NCBI GenBank assembly: GCA_964019055.1
Contig: OZ025210.1
Location: forward strand, 4,965,047 to 5,029,046
From: Anthopleura xanthogrammica
Lineage: Eukaryota > Cnidaria > Anthozoa > Actiniaria > Actiniidae
DNA: 64,000 nt
Direction of reading: 5' to 3'
Below the pieces are notes generated by a model. The model did not search any database. It was not told the origin of the DNA and saw nothing but the letters and a program-made list of their open reading frames with translations. Below are positions 1 through 12,963 of this stretch, one piece after another. The first letter of the stretch is position 1. Every line of letters begins with the position of its first letter. The position numbers were made by a program, and so were the translations under genes.

Positions 1-200
1 AATCATGAGAAAGTTTACTCTGCTTGCAGAGGTCTTTTTCTGCAATCTGCACACAAAAAAATTTCTCCCCGACCATCCTGCCTCTCAGCCCTATTGAGGG
101 GAAGAAAAATAACCTCTGCTCGCAGGGTTAGTCTTAGAAGGTTTTAAAGATTCTGCTTGCTGGGTAGAGTCAAGTAGAAAGGATCTAATCTAGTTCTAAC

Positions 201-3200
201 CTCAGCACCCCAGCTGGATGGGCACAGAAGAAATTATAATAGCAAATATCTTCATCACCACTGCTTCTCAAAACCTAAAACACAAAAAATTACAAAGAAA
301 TAAGATAGCGTAAAAAAAACAAGTTTAACCAATTAGTTATAAGCCTAAGTATAGTGTACTAACATTCTGGTATGTTATCACAAGTTGGAGAACAGGAAGA
401 GTGTAAAATACTGCAATGACAATCAAATTCCTGGAAAAAAAGAAAACAACAACAAAACCCATCAGAGGTGGATCCAGGATCTTTACTATGGGGGGTTCAA
501 CTGTTGAACTGCAGCACACAAAAAAATGAAGGTGGTTGGAACTGCAGAGTAAAGAACCAAAAACAAATTTGCATTGGGTATTTTCTAATTAGGGGGGTTC
601 GTATTCCTAATTTAAGGCGCTTGATTGTGGTTTAGGGGATCAGACATGGTCCTGTCAGCAGCACCTTAAGGATGATGATGATGATAATGAACCCCTAAAT
701 CCCTCCCTGATTTACCCCTACCCATGAAAAAAGCAAAATAAGCAAATAAAAACAGTAACACCATCATACTGACCAGTGGTAAAGTTTGTACTTCTTTTTT
801 AACTGCTTGCGATCCTTCTTAGACATGTCTGCCACAGTAACAAATGTCTGAAATAATGAGATCATAGTTCAGTTATCATTCTCTTGTCCTTTTACTGCTT
901 TTTTCATAAAATTGCAAACTCGGTAGCTGAGAGCTGCAAACTGAAATTTGTTTTTTTGCTTCTGTCAATGAAATATAATCAGGCAGTACCTTTTATATTT
1001 GTGACTGGCAGCAGTGAAAAACAAATTCCAACAGGCAACTCACAATAAATTACAGAGTTCAAATATTCATGAAAATAGCAGTAATAAAAATAAAGTTCAG
1101 CAATGAAGAAATAGAAAAATGTGAGCATATGCTGTAGGCATTTATAGCACTTGAGGTTGGCAGAGCACAAGTGTTAGGAGAAGCACAAGGAGTAACAGAT
1201 CCTGGTGTGCCATGTGCTCTCAAAAAGCAAGCACTCTGGACCAAATATCAGAACGTGAGATTTATAACAGTCATTTTATGATACGATTCACAAGTCCTTA
1301 CCCTGAGTCTATAGATATCCTTTTCTTGTTCAAGATCATGAAGCATATCATAATCTTTCTCAAGGTGTTCTATTGATGGGCCTGGGAGACTGTCACTATC
1401 ATATGCATGGTCTTTCATTTCGCTGTTTTGATCTCGTACCTCAGATGTTTCACTTATTTCTGGAAATTGAATACATTGAGACAGTCATCTAATGTCATAG
1501 CACTTTTGTGTTCCTTAAAACCAATTAGGTAACTCGAGGCATTGCAAGTTCTTCAGGGCTGGTGGAGCTAGCCTGTGTACAGCCACTTTCCACCCCCTCC
1601 TCCCCCAAAAGCAGCCATACACAGGCTAGGTGGAGCACATTTGCACATTTCGAAGTTGGAGGATAGTAGTATGTTCAAACTGGTCTTTCATCCACGGTTC
1701 ACTGATTACAGCACGACGCGCAAAAGTATGACCACATTTAATGTATTTGCATACTTCTATATATTCAAAGGATTTTGTACATTAAACTGGCTCATTTGAT
1801 GTGAAGCTGTCTGGTTTTGCCAAATAAGGCGTGTAAAAACTCATATGTATGTGAATATATTAAAAGTGGTCATACTTTTGCACATTGCGCTGTAAGAATT
1901 TGGAGAAATGGAAGGCATTGTTCCTAATGGTTATCCAGTTCATTGGAGCTGAAATGAAAGACTGCTTATTGGTGTTGAAATGGGGGGTTGGTTAGGAGGG
2001 AAAACCATGTTCCCCTCCCCTTCCCCTTATCTGTCTACTATGATGGCCCCAGTTATTTTCACTATTTCCCGTCCTATGCTACTTGAGAAAAGAGGCCGAA
2101 TTCTGATCTTGTGGTTCTTTAAATATTCTTGCATAAATTATACAAATTTTGCTTTATTGCATTTTTCACCTTTTTTTGCATGTGGTATTGAAACTCCCCT
2201 TATGCCCCCTCCATGTAACTTTACATCTCAAGTTTACGATTGAAAGTAGCTCATTCAAAACTGTATTTTTTTTTATTCATTCACCTTTTTGAACAGATCC
2301 ATACTTGGATCTAGATGCTGTCAAGGATCTTCTTGCTTCCATCAGTGGTGACAAACTTTCATTTTCATCTGTAAATTCATTAAGAAAAAAGTGGGATTTG
2401 TAAAGACAACAACAACAACAAAACTAGATACCTTACACCATCCCTCAGGGCTCAAAATTAACTTTCCAGGGGACAGGGGACCCTATACCCCTTTGCAAAA
2501 TGAAATAGCGTTGAACAATTAAACTCACAGATAATTACAAAATCTCTTTCACATTCACTCAAAATCGAAAAGCCGCTTTCACTTGCAAGTAAGAAGATAT
2601 CAAACCTTAAATTATGTTTCACAGAAAAATACATTGGTCATTATTGCTCCAAGTAAAAAGTATAGGGGACCTTGATTTAAGGTGTAAGGTCACCAAACAA
2701 ACAAACAAACAACTGAAATGGAATGATGTTTTTACCTTCATCTTTCATTGATGGTGCTTTCTTGGGCATCAAAATAGCTAAGAAACTCCTTCCTGGTAGC
2801 CCTCTTTGTCTATTTGACAAAACATAAATATCCTGACATAAAATATCTGCATCAGGTATTTTTATATTGGATGGAAATGATAAAAATATTCCTGGAAATC
2901 AACCAATAGTATGAATTTATTTAACTATACATTGTAATTTGTACTTACTTGCACCAAATTCCAACAATGAAACAGAAAGTAATGAAATAGAACAAACCAA
3001 AAACAAAGAGTGGAAACACAATGGCTCTGATGTAGTCTTTGGCTGAAAGAAAGAGAAGACAATACAAAATATTGCAGACATGTACACAGACATGTATATC
3101 CAGCTTACAATGTGATGCATTTATCTGGGATTACTTGAGATTCAGGCTTCAGTATATTTGTATAACATACCTGAGAGAACATGCTCAATTTTTATCGTTA

Positions 3201-6200
3201 TAATCTTGTTGCGAGCACTTAAAATAGATGGTTGCACTGAATGGGAAGAGGAAAAGAAAAGAAACATTTATAAGATCTTCTTTACTGAAAAACATTTTCA
3301 ATATACATATTTATACATTATTATTATTTATCATTGCCCTCACTCCATGATCGAAATTATTGGAATTTAGAAGTTGGTTTTTTTTGGAGGGAGGAAAACT
3401 GGAGAACCCAGAGAAAGACACTCTCAAAGCACAGGAAAGTATCAAAAAATTCTACTCCCATTTGATGCCCAACCCAGTATGACTCAAACCCAGGTTGCAT
3501 TGATGAGAAGAAAGCACTTTCATCACCACCACCCCACCCATGCTTCCTTAGAGCACAAGTAGCAGCACAAGCTTGTTGGGGAAGGGTGGCAGGTTTTATC
3601 TGAGAGCATTGGTTAAAATAAAATCTTTGTTCAAAAAACTGGAAAACTGTAGATCCCAGAGAAAATAAAACAAGGGGGATACCACTACATAATCAGTCCA
3701 GGATCTGAGATCTCAGGAATGAGAGGCCAGTGCAATACCCTATGTAGAGACACCATAATGTTTCAAGATCCTTATGCTCAAAAACTAAATACCTTTTAAT
3801 CCTGTTGCCTTGTTGTCTTGAGGTGCTATGGGGTTTGCTGTTCTGTGGCCAGTCTCACATTCAGTGTCCGTTGATTTTACAATGACAACTACATAAAACT
3901 GACTCATTTCTTTTCTCTGTTATCATGGGGAAAAAATAAAAAAATAAAAATTTATTAGACCATGCTAAACATGGTGGTTGGCTTTAGCTGTCTTTTGGTA
4001 GTCAAGAGTTTCCCAGTTCTCTACCTTGCCATGAATTCATTTCCCTGTTCTCACTCCACTATATCTATCCCTCCCATTCAACTCCCCCTGTCATCAAGCC
4101 CCCTGCCGTCAAGCCCCCTTTGCAATCAATCCCCCTGCCATAAAGCCCCCTGCCATCAATCTCCCCTTGCCATCAAACCTCCTTGCCATCACATACCCCA
4201 TGCCATCATGCCCCACCATCCCCCCCCCCCCCCCCCCCACACACACACACCCACAAAAGAATATCATACCTGGATAGTGATAGCAGCTTTCCTGGTCATG
4301 GTTTGGAAATAACCAGTAAATTCTACATTTCTTGCCAAGTCATACACAGGGCACTGCAACAAACCATTTTTTAAAGTAAAGCTGGGCAGTAGGGTATTCA
4401 AAGTGATGTGCATAATTAATATAATGCAACTCCTTGTATGAACAGGGGCAGCGCAGAATTGTGAGGTTTTGGTAGATATATTAAACTGGAGCCCCCCCAG
4501 CTTTTTCAAAAAGTTGTAAGCCCCCCACTTAAAAAAAACGCTGTGCCGCCCCTGATGAATAACCTCTACTTTATATTCCATTTTTCTAAAAAAGATTCAA
4601 ACTTTGAACATTTAACTAGGAAACCAGTGTTTCCTAGTTTCAAAATAAAAATGCTAAAAAATTAGACCCTCCCTCTTTCCTCTTGAAAATTCTGGTCACA
4701 CACCCATGGCAGGGCTCAAAATAAAGGCCAGTCAATGGTCAATGTCCGGCCAAATTTGAAACTTGACCGGTCAAATACGGTTTTGAACGAACATGTTGAC
4801 CAGTCATATTTGAAAAAAATACCGGTAAATAAAATATCATACACTGGACATCTTGACCGGCGTATGACTGCCTGTTATTTTGAGCCCTGCATGGGTGAGG
4901 CAGAAATTATTTTTAAGGGGAGGCTGTACTAAACTATTACCTGGGTGTTTTGTAATGACAATATAGTACAGTATTCTGAGTTGGATGTTGCAACTACTCG
5001 TACAGTGTCTACACCTTCAGGAAAATTGAAGACTTTATACTAAAGAAAGACAAGTAAAATCTTTTAGACAATTGCATTGATAAATTATTTACATCTTTGA
5101 TTATTAATATAATACGATTAATATAATATTAGGAGCATATGTAGCTCAGTTGGTTAGTGCGCTGCCTTTGGGGCTAGAGGTCCACGGTTTGATCCTCAGG
5201 ATCTCCACGTCTGTTTCGACTTCCATGTTGCTTCAGCTTTGAATACTCTTAAAACAGAGCACTGATGGAGAGAGGGGGTAAGGTGCACACCGTCGGCTTC
5301 CTGGGATACCAGCCACATAGCTGAAGGAACTACCAACATTAAATATAGTTACTTTACCTTTTACATTTCAATTAACTAAAGAAGAATTCTTAAAGCATAC
5401 CATAGGTGCAGCAGGATTCACACCAAATTCAACAGCTTGTCCCAACCTTAAATCAAACATACAGAACATAGTCTTTACTCAAAAAGTATAATTTGATTAT
5501 CTATTCTCATCTTTTCAAGACCAAGTGATAATACTTTTTCAGAAGAGTGGTTTTAATGGCCACTGATTCATTCGGGTTAAGAAGTATGGTGTAATTAAAC
5601 CTTTCCCGAATTCTCAAAATTATCATGATTCTCCTTGAAATCATTATTGATTAGAGATACAGAAATACTAGTCCACTAGTAGTTAGTCCACTAGTAGCTA
5701 GTCCACTAATCCGTGAATAGTAAAAATTGGTCCAGTGAAACTTGAGAACCACTAGCCAATGGGCCACCTTTCGGCTAGTAACTTCTCAGCTATAATAGCT
5801 CAAGGGATAGTAAGGTACTGGTCATAAAGTTAAGTCAGGGTGGGCCGGCAAAAATAGGGGGTGGGCCACATAATTTTGAGCTCCTTGAAAGGGGTGGGCT
5901 ATCTATAAAATTTAACATCTAACATCTATGCAATTTTGCTTCAAAACTGGGGGTCAGGGTCATCACTTTTTCAACTGCATTAATGGGCCAATAATGGGCC
6001 AATAATGGGCCATCATATAAAAATGCTAATTCAATTCTAGTTTTGCCGTCCCATCCCCCCCTTTATTTTATGACCAGTCCCTAATAAAAAAACGTCACAG
6101 TTGAACACTTTAATTTACCTCATTTCAAAATCTGTTAGGAAGTATGCTTTCATTTTATATTTAACAAGAGAGGGAGATGCTGAAGCCACATGAACATGGA

Positions 6201-7733
6201 AATACTGAGGCTGATTGGAGGTGGTGTTGGTCTCCAGCTTTGGGCAAATGGTACGGCTAGAATAGAGGTATTTATTCCTAGGGATAAAAACAGGGATGAA
6301 TTAATACATAAAGTTCTACTGGGTGGACAGGGAAAAACTTCTTAGTAAGACCAATGCTTTTGGAAATATGTAACAGAGATTCTGGGAAACTTATATAAGA
6401 GACAAGAAGTTTTATCCCTTCAAAAGTAATTGTCAAAGTTCATGTAGAGCATAGCGATGAAAATGGATATTGATATCGGTGCAATATAAGTCAATAAATA
6501 TTATTAGATATTATTATTATTATATTAATCATTACCCATCCTCTAACATTGTTGGTAACGACCAGGATAAAACTCCCTTCTGCAGTCTTGCTACCAGTAC
6601 CACTGGATTATTTACCAAGGCATTTTCACTTGAAACATCCAATCGTACAGCCTGGATCTTTGTTTAAAACATGATGATGAATTTCAATTTAATAAGGGAC
6701 TGTTCATAAATTTTTATCAGGGAGGGGGGAGGAGAAATTGGATTTGGGGGGGGAGGGGGTCATGAGAAAAAATCTGACTCAAGAGGGGGTGGGGCACAAA
6801 AATTCCAAGTTAAATAAATTCCAATAAACAAAATGGAAAACAAGGGAAGGGCCACGTTTCATGTTTTTTATTCTACGACGAAGAGGGTGACAATGAAGAG
6901 GGGGGTCAAATTGTCTTGTATGGGTTACCAAGTGAATCCCACTGTCCCCACCCACCCCTTCTCAATAACAAATGAACAGTCTCTAAGCAAGTTGATACTT
7001 TTCCTCTCTCTCTCTATCTCTCCATATTACCAACTAATGGGACCCTTTTGGGACCGCTGGCGATGTGGGATGGGGGACTTGGGGCAGTAGCCTCCAAGAT
7101 TTTACATGTTTCACCCCTCGAATTTTATAGTCTTAACATATATACTAGTCCACTTTTTTTGAATATAATCCCATTCCCTCCACTTTCGAGGTTGCTCTAT
7201 GGTCCTTGCCCTGGTTGAAGCTTTCAAGTTTTTTTTAGCACTTTACACGTCACATAACTTAAGAATTTTATGAAAGGTCTTTACTTACAGATTGTAAAAC
7301 TAAAATCTAGAGCAAATAAAAAAATTGCACATTTAGAAAATTTGCAATGCCCAGCCAGAAATTTCAACAAATTTGAATAATTATAATCAAGTTACAGTAA
7401 CTTGAAATGAAAGCTTGTGTAAACACAACAATTAATGAAACAAAGCTGAAAATAACAGTCGGTGCAGGAAGCCAGATAAGCTTAATGGTCTGATGTTTTG
7501 TTAAAATTAACACTTATTTTATTATGTGTTTTACTTACTGTTGTATTTGAACGTGTATACTCATACTTCCACAGGTTGTCATTGTCCTTAGAAACATTTC
7601 CAGAGACTGTTTCATTGAAGGATTTCTTTACGTAATCAAGATGTACAGCTTCGACGAAGGAAAACTCTGAACTCAACACTAAAACTACCAGGAAAATACA
7701 CCAGCTAAACCTTGTTTGGAAAGGTAATTCCAT
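201..7733 (-). CDS. SIDT: SID1 transmembrane family protein (SIDT1/SIDT2-like), 5' part, 15 exons
   Basis: Seen: exons at 7539-7733, 6536-6657, 6119-6277, 5401-5446, 4941-5039, 4270-4353, 3793-3916, 3171-3236, 2949-3042, 2736-2809, 2305-2368, 1302-1452, 774-847, 364-430 and 201-274 join in one frame (about 497 aa) with GT-AG borders. Residues 1-30 are a signal peptide. Hallmarks are KYLYSSRTICP, CPVYDL (near residue 208), QTMTRKAAITIQ, a first membrane segment in exon 9, and AVFYTLPVLQLVITYQ in exon 14. Known: SID-1 proteins are multi-pass membrane proteins for dsRNA or lipid-linked transport; vertebrate members are about 830 aa, so about 335 residues lie left of the window. The exon 12 acceptor is the least certain: the in-frame AG is 7 nt inside another AG. 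Whether this is closer to SIDT1 or SIDT2 cannot be judged. Introns carry MITEs and SINE pieces. Confidence 0.92.
3355..3545 (-). repeat. SINE-like repeat, copy 1
   Basis: The reverse complement carries the block CTCTGGGTTCTCCAGTTTTC and a tRNA-like CAACCTGGGTTTGAGTC box B. The same blocks recur near 27545-27700, 41015-41110 and 55600-55730, showing a dispersed family. Confidence 0.5.
4701..4897. mobile_element. MITE, family A copy 1
   Basis: The terminal inverted repeats are about 24 bp: CACCCATGGCAGGGCTCAAA at the left, with TTTGAGCCCTGCATGGGTG at the right. Internal sub-repeats read GACCGGTCAA. It sits in a SIDT intron. Related copies are at 51006-51196, 54749-54925 and 55441-55570. Confidence 0.75.
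5130..5215 (+). repeat. tRNA-derived SINE head
   Basis: The stretch contains an A-box-like TAGCTCAGTTGG and, about 45 bp on, a B-box-like GGTTTGATCC, the spacing of an internal Pol III promoter. A clean cloverleaf with a functional anticodon loop is not evident, so a SINE head or dead tRNA is preferred over a tRNA gene. It lies in a SIDT intron. Confidence 0.5.
5812..6084. mobile_element. MITE, family C (G-tract type), diverged copy
   Basis: GGTACTGGTCATAAAGTTAA at the left mirrors TTTATTTTATGACCAGTCCC at the right, each followed inward by a G- or C-rich tract. The ends match the element at 20939-21374. It lies in a SIDT intron. Confidence 0.6.
6692..6987. mobile_element. MITE, family C, second diverged copy
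   Basis: AATAAGGGACTGTTCATAAA at the left mirrors AACAAATGAACAGTCTCT at the right, with GGAGGGGGGAGG-type tracts inside. It lies in the first SIDT intron. Confidence 0.6.
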
Positions 7734-7866
7734 TCTAAAGTTATACTGGAATTGTATAAAAAGTTATATACGTTCAGAACATTTGCTTAAAGAAAGAAAA
7801 TTAAATTTTAAAAATCTGTTTTCCCCTGCGCCATTTTGCTATTTAGATTGACTCAGGCTTTCGCAG

Positions 7867-7876
7867 CCTTTTTATA
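7867..7876 (-). promoter_or_regulatory. TATA box candidate for the SIDT gene
   Basis: On the minus strand the bases read TATAAAAAGG. They lie about 135 bp upstream of the SIDT start codon at 7733, leaving room for a 5' UTR of roughly 100 nt. The match to a TATA consensus is good, but no start-site data are visible. Confidence 0.45.
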
Positions 7877-7961
7877 CACAGGAATCCCAGCCAAAGACGT
7901 TTTCATTGACCAAATAAGGGTAGATGAGAGACCACAGGAATCGGGCAATGTGCATCAAAGC

Positions 7962-8160
7962 TCACAAAGCACTCTGGGAAAGTGAGTCCTGTAAAAATAG
8001 ATCAGGGAAATCAAAGAAACTATCAGGAAAAATTCCTCTGTAATTCTTGCTGAAATACTTTTATTTCAATAGAAAATGTCAGTCAAAGGAAAAACTGTCA
8101 GATGAATTTTTAGAAGAGGCAAAACAGCTTAGGACTCACTTTCCCATCATGCTTTGTGCA
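7962..8160. mobile_element. Short inverted-repeat element upstream of SIDT
   Basis: CACAAAGCACTCTGGGAAAG near the left end is mirrored by CTTTCCCATCATGCTTTGTG at the right end. The arms are about 28 bp with few mismatches and enclose about 140 bp. It lies about 90 bp upstream of the SIDT TATA candidate. Confidence 0.55.
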
Positions 8161-8561
8161 AGGATTTCGAGATCGTGCAAGTTGGCTATTGCAAAAGCAT
8201 TTTTCTGAATAAGACAGGGTATAGGATTCATTTCACTGAACAAGTTTCCTTTTTTCCAGCCTTCTATTCCTCCTCTCTCTTTATCTCTTGCCTCCCTCCT
8301 TTTGTCAAACCTTCTATTCCTCCTCTCTTTATCTTCTGTCTTCCCTTCTCCTCCCTTCTATGCAAGCCCCCTGTTTTGCTATGGCTTAATCCACCTTCAG
8401 CAGCCTAATGCGGTGCAAATCTCTAATCAAGATGCCTTTTTTCTACCCTATGGTTAAGTACTAGTGAGTATCATTTCACAATAATTTGAGGCTGAGGCAA
8501 AAATGAAATTAATATTTTTATTTTATTATCGATTTTTGTTGCATGACAAGTTGCATGCGGA

Positions 8562-8935
8562 GTGCAGTAATACGGTCAACATCATTCTGCAACTTGCAAT
8601 GCAACAATGTTAAGCGGGAAATACACGTTGCAATTTGTCTGCCCGCCGATTCATCGTCCCGACACCATTGGAAAGCAAATCGTGCGTGTAGTTTAGAGCC
8701 CGATTCAAGCCCAATTCGACAAAATTGAATCGGCCCGATTCAGAAAATCTGTAGCACTGTCACAGATTTATCATGTCGGCCCGATTTTTAAATTAAAATC
8801 GGGCTTAGATTTGCGCACTAAAGTACACGCACGATTTGCTTCCCGACATATTCTGACTAATAATCGGGCCGACAATCGCAGCGTGTAGGGCCTTAACGCG
8901 ACAAGTTGCACGATTTTATTGCTCGTATTACTGCA
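8562..8935. mobile_element. MITE abutting the DUF229 stop codon
   Basis: The ends are inverted copies (TGCAGTAATACG at the left, CGTATTACTGCA at the right), and the inside holds further inverted pieces (AATCGTGCGTGTAGTTTA against AAAGTACACGCACGATT). No coding capacity. It ends within a few bases of the DUF229 stop at 8938, and AATAAA signals for the minus strand sit beyond it near 8517-8527, so it may be carried in the 3' UTR. Confidence 0.6.
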
Positions 8936-8937
8936 CC

Positions 8938-11852
8938 TTAAGCCCTGCATACACAGAATTTCTTAAGGTATGGGTGCGTCCTCGCAATACATTTTGGTTG
9001 ATCTCCATAAAGATTAATTCTACTTATATTAGGATTAACAACTACAGTATCATCAGAATCAATCGCAACTGTGGCTTCAAAGAGCGCACCCATAGGCGAC
9101 GTTTCCACGGTGATCAAGTAGTGCAAATCATCCGTGGTAGGCGATCCATAGTTTGGCCTCGTGTTGTAATTTTTCTGGTTGGTAGAATAGAATGTCTTTA
9201 CTTTGTGATTGGGTTCATATTTCATAATGCTGTGGATTCTGACTAGACTTATCACGTGACACGCACGCTTTACCCTGTGGCTGCTTCTCAGTCGTTCATT
9301 TATGTGGTCTACAACTGCTTGAGCCGATCGATTTGCAATTTGGCTTTGCGTATTATCCGGTGTAAACTGTAGACATGGGCACCAGTGTTCGTCTATACCT
9401 GCGGCAACAGTAATATCTTTGGTTATATTAAGTTTTAAAATTGAAATATTTCCTAGAGCAGATTTCGTCAGTGACTGTGAGAGAGTGGTATGTCCAAGCA
9501 ATCTGATTGGATGAACATTTACGGCGCGTGCTGTACTGATTGGTTCAATGGATGTTGTTATTTCCGTGCCGTGACAGTACCTGTACGAAATCTGGCCTAT
9601 TTTCGACTTTAAAGGGCATTTTCTATAACACGTTATTGCAGCTGCTTTTCATTATATTACGTTATCAGCTTTTTATCCTCATATGCCAATTCATCCTCAA
9701 TTCTGATGCTAAGAATCGAGGCAAATTGTGGGTCACAAGAAAGCTGTTTAGATTTTGTTATGCCAAGATTACACAATTCTAAAAGCAAAATAGACAAGAA
9801 ATCCGGCACACTTTTTCTTTCCCTGTGGGATTCTTCCTTGTTGGCTTTAGTGAAGAAAATATTCCGTGGAAATATTCACAGAATATTTTTTTAGGAATAA
9901 TATATTTCGTTGTTGGTGGTACGGTAGAAAATATTTCGTTTTGACAAGAGATAATAGAAAATACTTGGAAGTTTTCGCTGTGACAAACAATGCTTTTCGC
10001 GCCTAGATTCCAAATGACCTGTTAGACATAACATATCACGTGATTTACCTGCATCTTGGCACGTCCGGTCACGTGATAGATTAGTGAAAAGGCTGTGGTA
10101 GGTCCCTGCCTTGGGGATTTCCGGATAAGTCAGAATATGACGTAGTGTTGTGTGGATATCAAACGGTGAGCTAATAATCTGTTCGTTATTAACAAGTGCG
10201 GCGGTCAGTTCAGGATAGTTGGATTCCAACCAATCAGGAACGGATATCGATAACCATGGCAACCGTTCCTCTAGCTTCCCCTGCATCGTATTTCTAACGT
10301 CGTCATTTCGTGAGCCGTGGTCACCAAATATAACCAAAAGTGTGTCATTCAGGTAGCCACGAGATTTCAATTTTTTAAGCATGTACAAGACATCCAGGTC
10401 TCCATAGCTCAAATGGTTTGGATGTGAATGCGTCAAATACGATAAAATGCCCATCGCGAACTTAGGGGTGTCTTTGTAGGCATCAAAAAAACTGACCAGA
10501 TAATCCATAGTGTAGTTGACCAAAGACACTCCACCAGAACAAATCCCTGGGTCGTCCCTCTTACTATTATCCTCGATAGCTAACCAGAAGGGTCGCATAT
10601 AGTGATGAAACGGCGGCTGCGAGAAGCCCATGAGTCTTAGATTAAACGCGCCCATTTCAGGGTCATCCTCCGAGTGCAACGTCGCATATCCATGTTTCTC
10701 GTACAGTTTACTGATCCAAGGCCATTGATCTATGGGTTTACTACCGAAAAACCCGTGGCGACCCTCAGGGAGACTTGACTCCCGTTCTCCTGTGAGCAAA
10801 GCAGTCAGAGCAGGCGTGGTAGCATCACCTACAATAGAATATCCCTTCATGACGTACGAGTGCATTTTCTTGCTCAACCAATTCAAAGTGTGCGGCATCT
10901 TGCGCACGAAATTAGCATTCGAAGTTGAATCAATTCCCAGCATCAATACATTCAAAGGAAGACCTTTCTTAGAGCTGGAATTGTGTTTTTGTCTTATCAT
11001 TTTTGACTGTTCTACAACATCCTGCCGCGTGACAACTCTAGCATGATAATACTTTCCACTATAGACTCCTTTAAAGGAATAATGTATCCTAAAAAAATCA
11101 GACCCTAAAATTGGCTTGCTTTCATAGTTTCCATTAGCTGAAGCATTCATTTGTAAATCTTCTTTTTTGGTATAATAAGAATTGTCATTATTTTTCTTAC
11201 GGTGAATGGTTTCCAAGGCGACGAAAGGGAGCGTGCTAGAATTGCTCCTCAAAACCAATCTATTGCCAATTACATCATACAAAGAGCGTTTGAATTTCGA
11301 GCTACAATTGGGATCAAACCCAACGTCTTTCAAAAGGTGCCTGATTGATGAGTCCCATGGATTGAGGTTGGGGAGGTTACAAGAGTTGAGTTTTTGTAAG
11401 TGTCCTTTCGTTGGGGTGTACGATACACTTCCGGTCTCGGTCTTATGACTCGTTGGAAGAGCAGGTTCTGTCGTTGTAGCCTCATTCGAAATATCTCTCA
11501 CTGGTGCTTTAGTAGTTTTTTTAAAAATTTGAATACCCTTTGTCACATGATGTGTATGCGTGATACTGCTGTCACGTATAGTTTGAGTGTTATCGTGCTC
11601 TCGTGTAACGAAAGGTTGCATCGTGTCACGTTCTTCCTCGACGACAGGTTGAATCTTGTCACGCTTTTGCGTAACGACAGGTTGCATCGTGCCAGGTTCT
11701 TCCTCGACGACAGGTTTAGTCTTGTCACGCTCTTGTGTAAAGACAGGTTGGTGCCGATCACGTGCACGTTCTTCCGCGACGACAGGTTGAGTCTTGTCAC
11801 GCCCTTGTGTAACGTCAGTTTGCATCCTGTCAGAATCCAGCGTTGTACTCAT
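8938..11852 (-). CDS. DUF229 sulfatase-like (alkaline phosphatase superfamily) protein, two exons
   Basis: Exon A (10049-11852) and exon B (8938-9398) join in phase (GCAG|GTAAAT donor, CCGCAG|GT acceptor) to give about 754 aa. Residues 18-90 are imperfect 19-20-residue repeats built on RDKxQPVVEEE and RDTMQPVVTQ. The DUF229 core follows: LMLGIDSTS (residues 304-311) and FGDHGS (509-514) match the metal-binding and nucleophile positions of the alkaline phosphatase/sulfatase fold. Exon B supplies the Cys-rich end GIDEHWCPCLQF and closes at a TAA next to a MITE. Known: the family is widespread in animals; its substrate is not established. Odd: no signal peptide or membrane anchor at this Met. 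The frame stays open upstream to an AG near 11900, so a 5' exon may be missing. Confidence 0.85.
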
Positions 11853-12067
11853 ACTTTTGCGTTGTAAATGTTGACAACTAATTTCTCTGTTGGTAAAAAA
11901 TCTAAAACAAAATGATAAAAAATACCCTTGTCAGTATTACAGCTGTAGTTACCTTCAGGCTAGTGCCGACAATGAAACCGGAAGTGCACGTCTTAATACA
12001 CGAATAAAAAATTACAAATAATGGCAGTATTAGATGTGGTATTAGGAAATTATGAGTCTTGGTGCCT

Positions 12068-12470
<403 letters not shown>

Positions 12471-12577
12471 GTCTCCCAGTAGCACAACCGGAAGTGCACT
12501 TCCGAAACCACGACAGATAAAAAAATGGATAAAAAAAATCTCAGAGGAGACGATAATGAGCTACAACGGGCTAACGT

Positions 12578-12824
12578 GTTTTATCATTCAAATTATTTTT
12601 TCCGTCATTTTGATTGGCCGAGAGAACTGCAAATAACTGCCTACAAATAACGGTCTGCTCATGCGCATTACGGTGCAGAGCCATCTTACTGCAAATAACG
12701 GTCTGCTCATGCCAGTAACGCTGCATTTGACAATGGCTCGCTTCCCTGAAAAAATGAGCTGACTTCTTTGTTATTGTTTGACTCGCACTGCCCCTCAAAT
12801 ATTAGAAAAAATAATTTGAATGAT

Positions 12825-12855
<31 letters not shown>

Positions 12856-12963
12856 CTATCGAGATTTGTTATTGTCTTGCAAGCAATTATTTGCCGATGC
12901 CGAATTTTGCTCGCCACTAACAAATCACGATATTTTGCTCAACCTCGTCCAATAATTGCTTAT
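12578..12963. mobile_element. MITE, family B copy 1
   Basis: GTTTTATCATTCAAATTATT at the left has its inverse AATAATTTGAATGATAAAAC at 12810-12829. A second nested inverted pair (CAATTATTGAACTCGGTTAT against CAACCTCGTCCAATAATTG) extends it to 12963. A copy of nearly the same structure is at 50568-50917, 38 kb away. Confidence 0.75.

Noticed and set aside
5140..5213. tRNA gene
   Set aside because: A and B boxes are present, but a stable cloverleaf with matching acceptor stem was not evident; better read as a SINE head.
11400..11867. 155-codon plus-strand frame antisense to the DUF229 N-terminus
   Set aside because: The repeat unit length is near a multiple of three and stop-poor, so open frames arise on both strands; only the minus frame continues into a known domain.
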